Below, one piece after another: positions 51,949-56,044 of a stretch of 56,044 nucleotides of DNA. This DNA comes from Amoebophrya sp. AT5.2. Taxonomy: Eukaryota > Sar > Dinophyceae > Syndiniales > Amoebophryaceae. Below the pieces are notes generated by a model, which made no database searches, was not told the origin of the DNA, and saw nothing but the letters and a program-made list of their open reading frames with translations. The position numbers were made by a program, and so were the translations under genes. The number at the start of each line of letters is the position of its first letter. Position 1 is the first letter of the stretch. The stretch lies in the NCBI GenBank assembly GCA_005223375.1, contig RXOD01003817.1, positions 1 to 56,044 of the forward strand, read 5' to 3'.

Positions 51949-54900
51949 CTACTCGATGAAGGGTTCGTGCGAGTTGAGCACACCGAACTGCTGGTCTGCT
52001 GCGGACTCGACTGAGTTCAGGGCTGCATTTCCTCGCCCTCGTCGCGTGAAACCGTACGCAATGGCCATCATTCCAATCGACACCGTCATTCCGGACAAGA
52101 ATACCAGCAGCATGTTGTCGAGGGAAACGGAAGTGGCAGAGACCGACGCCGACCCGAACACCTGCGCCAGAATCCCGGTCACCAGCGTATCGTCCTCGTC
52201 GTAAGGCTTGGTGGCGGTCAGGGCGAGTTTTCTGATGTGAGGCGTTGTATTAAGAATCCATATATGTGCTAACTGCAGCGAATTTGTAGATGCAGATGTA
52301 AGTACGTGCTCTATTCGCGTGCAGAAACCGTGAATTCATCAGTGGGTGAGAACGAAATTCGTTTCCTTCTTCACTCGATCGAGACCGATGAGGCACCACA
52401 TCACACGACAGTTGTATCTAAGTACCGTGATCTGGTCATTTGCCCCGGTCCGCAGGTGGTGGAGCACTCGGAGAAGGATCCCCACGCTTGCCAGGCGCAG
52501 TACTGCATCTCTCCACAGATCTGCGTGTTGCACGGCTCGATTTCGACGGAGCGTTTGGCGTCGCACTTGTGGCCGCCGTGCTTCGGCATCGTGACAATGT
52601 GGCGGAACCGAGACTTCTCGCCGCCGCCGCAAGCCTTGCTACACGCACCCCAGTCCTGCCAGTCGCCTGTGCGAAGATCGGATGGAACGCAAGTTGTACT
52701 GGTACTTGAAATGAGATTCATTGATGAGAGAGGGGAGAAAGAAGATGAAAGATAAGAACAATACTCAATAGCACTACGTGAGTCCCCCCAAGGATGCAGG
52801 GACGTGTGTTAATTGCGCATGTTGTGAACGGATCGATACCATCACCATGGTGCTTCTGTTGATAGTACTGAAAGCGAGCAGTTGGTCCGACGAATGCGAA
52901 ATTCGTTTTCAGAATCTGAATCACAGAAGGTCGTCGAAGAAGTGGATCTAGATCATTGATAGGTAGTAGCGAACTTACATACCCCAGAGGCAGTCCACGG
53001 CGTCCGAGCACACGAATTCGTTGCAGCCGCGCACCTGCTCCAGGGAGCCGCTGCAGGCTTTTCCGAGCCCGTGCGGCTTGGTCTCGATCTCGCGGGTCCG
53101 CACCTGCGATCCACCCTCGCACTCGGCGGAGCAGTCGGACCAGTAGCTCCATTCGCCCATGACGCAGTCCACCGGCTCGCTTTTGCAGTTCTCACCGTAA
53201 TCCTCGACGCCGTCCCCAGGGACGTTGCAGGGAGCGACCTGGGAGGGACAGCGTTGTTCGTCGTTATTTGAGTGTTGAAAAGCTGCATCAAGAGCAGGAC
53301 AGATTCGAATAAACTCCACTTATTCACTGTAAGTATCTTGAATCTACCTCCTTCGTCGCCCCTTTGCACGGTTTCCCGCCGTTGGTGCTTGTGGTGGTGA
53401 TTCTCCTGGTTCGATCTTTGATGCCGTTGCAGGCGCTGTCGCAGTCGCCGTATGCCGTCCACTCGGAAAGCTCGCAGTCCACTGGTTGGTCGCTGCACTC
53501 CTGCACATTGCACTTCTGGTACTCCTGTTTGTCGCCCTCCAGCTCCGCGCCGCAGTGGTTTGGCGGCGCGCCAATTTTCCTGGAGCGCACGTTGTAGCCC
53601 TCCCCGCAGGAGGCGGAGCACGGGCCGAAGGAACCCCACTCCTCCCAGTAGCCGTCGACACAACCCTCGCCGCACTCGTGCACGTTGCACGCCTCGATCT
53701 CCTGCTTAGACTTCGCATCGCAGAGCTTGCCTGCAGCAGTGGTCAACATTGATTGTGGATTTGCAAGGAAAACACGACCAGCAGCGAAATTTATGAATGT
53801 CATCAGGTTTAAACCTCCTCAACCATCATGAAGCTGATGTAAGTACCTCCATTCCTCGGTGAGGTTTCGATGCTTCTGCTTCTCTCCCGTTGCCCTCCAC
53901 CGCAGCTGGACGAGCACGCCCCCCAGGCGGCCCACTGTCCCCACAGGCAGTCCACGGGGGTCTTGCACGGCTCCGTGCCGCACGCGCGCACCTCGTCCAT
54001 AGACACATGGCACGGGTGGCCCCCCGCCGCCGCGTGCTGGATAATGGACCGCGTCCGGAACTGTTGTCCGCCGTCACAGGTCGCACTGCAGCTGCTCCAC
54101 GCCTCCCAGTCGGAGAGCTCGCAATCGATCGGCACGCCGCACTTTTCGACGTTGCACGGCTTGGTCTCCTTCATGATTTGGTCTTCACAGGTCTTGCCGC
54201 CGTGCGTCGCCTCCTCGAGAATGCCGCGCGTGCGGTAGGTCTGCCCGCCGCCGCAAGCAGCAGTGCCTGTTGCAGATTTATTGCGATTTGACGGAACTTT
54301 TTGAAGCGAATGCGAATCGGATTCAACAGTCTCCTGCTCCTGCTCGTCCTCGTGCGTCCATTTGTTCATGACGTCGCAGATCCGGATCCCCGTACCAATA
54401 CCAAGAAGTGGATCGTTTCTGTTCTAGGTCTACGCATCGGTCAACACTGATTATACATTGGCTCCAATCTTCCCACTCGCTCAACTTGCAGTCTTCTGGC
54501 GGCTTCTTGCAGTCTGAGTTCGCGCACCGCGTTGTCTCCACTTTCGGACCTTTGCAGAGTTTCCCCTCCCCGGCCTGGTGCACTGCGATGGATCTGTGCC
54601 GCTCCTTGAGGCCTGTGCAGGTGCAAGCACCCCAGTCGCTCCAGTCGCCCCACTGGCAGTCCACGGCCACACACGGATCGGTGTTGCACTCCGCAATCTC
54701 CATGGAGGATTTGTCGCCGCAAGGCTCGCCGTACTTGTTCGGCATGGACATCACCTGGCGCTCGCGGACCTGCGTTGTTTTCATAACTCATACTCAAAGG
54801 ACAAGTAGAACTAGATGAAGAAGTACTAAATGTATAAATGTTGAGACTCTGCTATTAAACGGAGCAGATCGAGGTGTTTTGGTTTTCATTTGCGGTCGTT

Positions 54901-55860
54901 ACTTCTAGTAAATACTGTGCTTCGGGTTCTTCGGCTCTCCGTTTTTCTCGCATAACGCAAACGTTTGGCCATTCGTTTTTTAGGTAGAAATCGGTTTCCG
55001 AATGTGCTCTTGGACAAATTGCGCGCATTTCCTTTGTTTCGTTTCCGGGCAACGACCAGCAACATTGCAAGTCCAACGTTTCTGATTTGATAAATAGATA
55101 TACCTTCCCGAGAAACGAGTAACGGATAAGCCGATCACTACCTTCTGCCCGCCGCCACACGTGACGCTGCAGGCGCCATAGGTGTCCCAGCTGGACCAGA
55201 CGCAGTTTTTCACCGTCTTGTGCTCGTCTTCCCGCATGCAGATCTGGGTGTTGCAACCCCGGATCTCTTTTAGGTCCCCGTCGCAGATCTTGCCGCCCCA
55301 CTTCGGCTGCGTCAACACAATGCGGCCGCGCGTCTGCTCACCACTGCCACAGGAGACCGAACAGGATGTCCACGACGACCAGTCGGCCAGAACGCAGTCC
55401 ACCGGCGGAGACGGAGTGGTGGGGGCCACGTCGCACTCCTTCACATTGCACGACTTGATCTCCTTCAGGGAGCCGTTGCAGGGTTTGCCGCCCTTGAGCG
55501 GGTACGTGGACACGTAGCGGGCGCGAGCGTGGATTCCTTGAACGTTTGTTCAACATGCGTGGGGGGAAAAAATCAGAACGCTTCGCAGAGACCGGTTACA
55601 ACTTCGGAATCATATTTCATTGTCAACGGATCGAGGTGGAACAAGTGCCGGCTCCAGAGACGAGGAGAAAAGTTGAGAAGGACTGCGCAAACGAGAAGTA
55701 CATACAAAAACATAGTTTTGGCAGCGCAAAAGAGTACGTTCTATCTTACATACCGTTGCAACTGCAGGAGCAGTCGTCCCACTCGCTCCAGTCGCTGAGT
55801 TCGCAGTCCACCGGCGTCTCGCAGGGTTCCGTGCTGCACGGCGCGACTTCGCTCATGGAC
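51949..55860 (-). CDS. TSP1-repeat transmembrane protein, upstream tandem copy (gene A), 5' end missing
   Basis: Exons about 55860-55754, 55536-55142, 54769-54457, 54266-53847, 53730-53348, 53238-52983, 52666-52426 and 52231-51949 join in frame (phases 1,0,1,1,0,1,2). Twelve TSP1 repeats plus the end of an earlier one are seen. Each aligns with repeats 5-16 of gene B, including the CNGI-type repeats (first and ninth), the CTCTG-type (fourth) and one with an extended W-F spacing before CSASCGEG (eighth). The last repeat is truncated in the same way, then come an acidic stretch (YDEDDTL), a membrane span (NMLLVFLSGMTVSIGMMAIA) and a tail of about 32 residues ending EPFIE. The reading frame is lost at the palindrome at 55811-55906, so upstream repeats and the signal peptide lie outside or have been scrambled. 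Role as surface or secretory-organelle adhesin is inferred from family. Confidence 0.88.
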
Positions 55861-55906
55861 ATGAGCGAAGTCGCGCCGTGCAGCACGGAACGCCTGCGAG
55901 ACGCCG
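55811..55906. repeat. Near-perfect inverted repeat (palindrome) in the TSP1 coding exon
   Basis: Arms 55811-55856 and 55861-55906, with a four-base loop GGAC. The inner 31 bp match perfectly; after a one-base bulge another 15 bp match. The left arm codes a normal end of a TSP1 repeat (SEVAPCSTEPCETP) on the minus strand; the right arm is its inverted copy and breaks the gene. Sequence beyond 55906 does not continue the TSP1 pattern on either strand. Confidence 0.9.
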
Positions 55907-56044
55907 GCGGGCTGCATTCTCTCCTGGGAGCCGCGTCGTCGGGCTGGGGGTGGATTCTACCAAGGGGGCGCCACGCGCGAGGGACACAGAGAGACCGCGA
56001 CGAAGCCACGAGCGTGCTGCTCTCTGCGATGTGCGCCATGCTGG
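55907..56044. other. Window end beyond palindrome
   Basis: 138 bases with open frames on both strands but no TSP1 pattern. Origin unclear because the palindrome may be an assembly or amplification join. Confidence 0.4.

Overview
The window looks like nuclear DNA of a GC-rich protist, most plausibly an alveolate of the dinoflagellate lineage (a syndinian such as Amoebophrya would fit; this is inference, no marker gene proves it). The reasons are: every gene I can support lies on the minus strand over 56 kb, spliceosomal GT-AG introns are evident, a Tctex-type dynein light chain points to a microtubule motor or cilium, and long thrombospondin type 1 (TSP1) arrays on membrane proteins resemble apicomplexan adhesins. 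Nothing suggests a prokaryote, plasmid or virus.

Layout, low to high coordinate (transcription runs right to left). 1-2151: 3' part of an unrecognised gene with one inferred intron. 3670-5397: two-exon gene with a possible PP1-docking segment. 6221-9212: four-exon homologue of the spindle-assembly factor BuGZ/ZNF207. 10483-11427: two Tudor-like modules fused to a thioredoxin domain. 12605-12955: Tctex dynein light chain. 14091-20105: 2,004-residue single-exon protein with a SAP domain, many sumoylation-type motifs and a J-like C-terminus. 21550-23791: three-exon gene with a possible START-like fold. 24466-26358: UFD1-UBX-UBA fusion. 26942-28393: P-loop protein. 29639-36373 and 36441-43520: two very large, nearly abutting, intronless, low-complexity proteins, the second carrying an FtsJ/RrmJ-like methyltransferase fold. 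45851-50715 and 51949 to about 55860: two tandem TSP1 transmembrane genes, the second cut off near the window edge by a DNA palindrome.

The most interesting result is the TSP1 pair. Once spliced by eye, their last twelve TSP1 repeats align one to one, including atypical repeats, and both end in a membrane span and a short tail. They are therefore whole-gene tandem duplicates. Yet of 13 introns in the compared region only one position is shared, so introns have turned over almost completely after, or around, the duplication. The other theme is unusual domain fusions and degenerate catalytic or metal-binding sites in otherwise recognisable housekeeping families (BuGZ, UFD1/UBX, FtsJ). Splice sites were chosen from frame, GT-AG signals and domain continuity; all exon junctions are predictions.
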